From Dillenia suffruticosa (Eukaryota; Streptophyta; Magnoliopsida; Dilleniales; Dilleniaceae): 64,000 nucleotides of DNA. This document shows, in pieces, positions 62,757 through 64,000 of this stretch. A program made the position numbers and the translations under genes. A model generated the notes under the pieces. The model saw nothing but the letters and a program-made list of their open reading frames with translations, was not told the DNA's origin and did no database searches. Each line of letters opens with the position of its first letter. The stretch's first letter is position 1. Where the stretch lies: positions 8,206,001-8,270,000 of the forward strand of contig JAVTVX010000017.1 in the NCBI GenBank assembly GCA_033439265.1. The letters run 5' to 3'.

Positions 62757-63567
62757 ATTATATTCAAATTTTCAATTGTCTACTTCTATATTTTATTAAA
62801 TTTCATATATTTAAGTTCTTGATTATCTTAATCGGTGCATTTTTAAATTTTTTTATCTATATCCAAATTATCTCAAACGACACTCTTCCATCGTATTTAT
62901 GATTGAACTAATTTCTAATTTATTACAAATTTTTTCATTTCTAATTTTACCATACATCCACCAAACCATTCTCATTTGTATTACAACCATTTTTTGTTTT
63001 GTTGTTGTTTAATACAATTATTACTATACTATAATGCAGATCTTACCGCGACTCTATAAAACTTTTTCTTCAAATACAGTAGTTTCGTGCGATTACAAAA
63101 AATTTCGAATATTTTTCTCTATTTCATTTAACCCACTTGAATTCTATTATTCACATCCAAATTTTCAATGGTTTATTTTTACGTTTTACTAAATTTCATA
63201 TATTTAATTTCTTGATTATCTTAATCGGTGTATTTTTTTGTTTTCTTTATTTATACCAAAATCACCTCAAACGATACTCTTCCATCGTATCCACAATTGA
63301 ATTAATTTCTAATTTATTATAAATTTTTTCATTTTTAATTCTATATTTTCTAATTTTACTACACATCCACTAAACAATTCTCATTTTTGTTACAATTATT
63401 TTTGTTTTTATTGTTGGTTAATAACCCAACACTCATTACCATACAATAGTATAGATTTTATCGCGATTCTATAGAAGTTTCTCTTCAAATACAGTAATAT
63501 CGTGTGATTGCAACAAAATTTCGGATACTCTTCTCCATTTCATTTTACCCACTTGAATTCTATGATT
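62757..63567 (-). repeat. tandem duplication of the LINE C-terminal region (two units of about 393-416 bp)
   Basis: Units 62757-63150 and 63151-63567 align along their length: caaattttcaat, aaatttcatatattta, cttgattatcttaatcggtg, ctcttccatcgtat, cttcaaatacagta and acttgaattctat recur. Both encode on the minus strand the KFYR(V/I)A(V/I)(R/K)S block, so coding sequence was duplicated. Confidence 0.82.
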
Positions 63568-64000
63568 TACATTCTGATCTATATTATCATCATTTTGAGT
63601 GATGAAATCAAAATATCTAAAATATTCACTTTTTGATACATTTTATCCATATAACATAATCGTTTTTTCATCATTTCGATAATTGTCGTTATATCTACAT
63701 CTCATATATTCAGTTTTTGATCCACTTAATCTAAATTTCCTGAATTTTAGTGTGACTCTCCATAATTCTAATTTAATACTAATATCATCTCTAATTTTAT
63801 AAACTAATACTATATTATTTGTAAAAAATATACCGCGGTATTTTATTTTTAATATTTTTTTATAATTTCGTCTATTACCATTATAAAAAAATATATGATT
63901 TAATGTCAAATTTTGAAAGAATCCAAAATTAATAAGGAAGTTATCGCTGAGACCTTCATCAATTCTTACATTGGTTATAACTCTCTCAAACATATCTCTA
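62757..64000 (-). mobile_element. degenerate LINE reverse transcriptase, minus strand, cut by the window edge
   Basis: Minus-strand frame 63993-63643 contains FERVI near its start, then IVLV, KLELWRVTLKFRKFRLS and KTEYMRC, the RT thumb region of plant LINE-type elements. It continues, with stops and frame changes, as VNHRIQVGKMKWRRVSEIL, FYRIAIKSILLYGNECW and RIKNEKIYNKLEINSIV. The catalytic FADD box reads FTNN, and about 100 residues between the N-terminal part and this box are missing. It is dead and old. Confidence 0.8.

Noticed and set aside
62757-63567. Satellite array
   Set aside because: Only two units, and both encode LINE RT sequence on the minus strand, so it is a local duplication and not a satellite.

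Overview
This window looks like nuclear DNA of a flowering plant, probably a eudicot. It is AT-rich with long poly-A/T runs, and it has GT-AG introns, CT-rich 5' leaders, plant gene families and many decayed plant retrotransposons. No rRNA, tRNA, CRISPR, operon or organellar segment was recognised.

Layout from left to right. Positions 1-3354 hold the 3' half of a Ty1/copia element (end of integrase, reverse transcriptase, RNase H, long 3' non-coding region, 3' LTR). Positions 4420-8880 hold an intact plastid-type 2,3-bisphosphoglycerate-dependent phosphoglycerate mutase gene (+, 7 coding exons). It converges on an intact Sec14/CRAL-TRIO lipid-transfer gene (10360-13144, -, 5 coding exons). 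Positions 15-20.9 kb are gene-poor, with a LINE ORF1 remnant and a SINE-like element. Positions 20951-24756 hold an intact four-exon gene for a membrane-anchored, degenerate metallophosphoesterase-like protein (+). It converges on a GH3 beta-D-xylosidase gene (25468-29135, -) that keeps all its splice sites but carries two nonsense codons and a frameshift, so it reads as a young pseudogene.

Positions 31.4-43.4 kb are a nest of transposons. A Ty3/gypsy element (-) has only gag and protease remnants. Its left LTR carries a CACTA-type DNA transposon and its right LTR carries a SINE, and each LTR preserves the empty site for the other's insertion. Further right, a second CACTA-type element contains a small internally deleted LTR retrotransposon. 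Positions 43.4-49.4 kb are AT-rich with SINE pieces.

Positions 49901-55131 hold an intact nine-coding-exon WD40-repeat gene (+) with a 3.1 kb fourth intron. The rest is gene-poor: large microsatellites, a frameshifted polygalacturonase fragment near 61.8 kb, and a degenerate LINE reverse transcriptase (-) whose C-terminal part is tandemly duplicated and which runs off the right edge.

Four intact host genes are supported: phosphoglycerate mutase, Sec14-like, metallophosphoesterase-like and WD40. They do not form a pathway. The first two may be an ancestral neighbour pair. The most informative structure is the nested, datable transposon history at 31-43 kb, not a new protein system.
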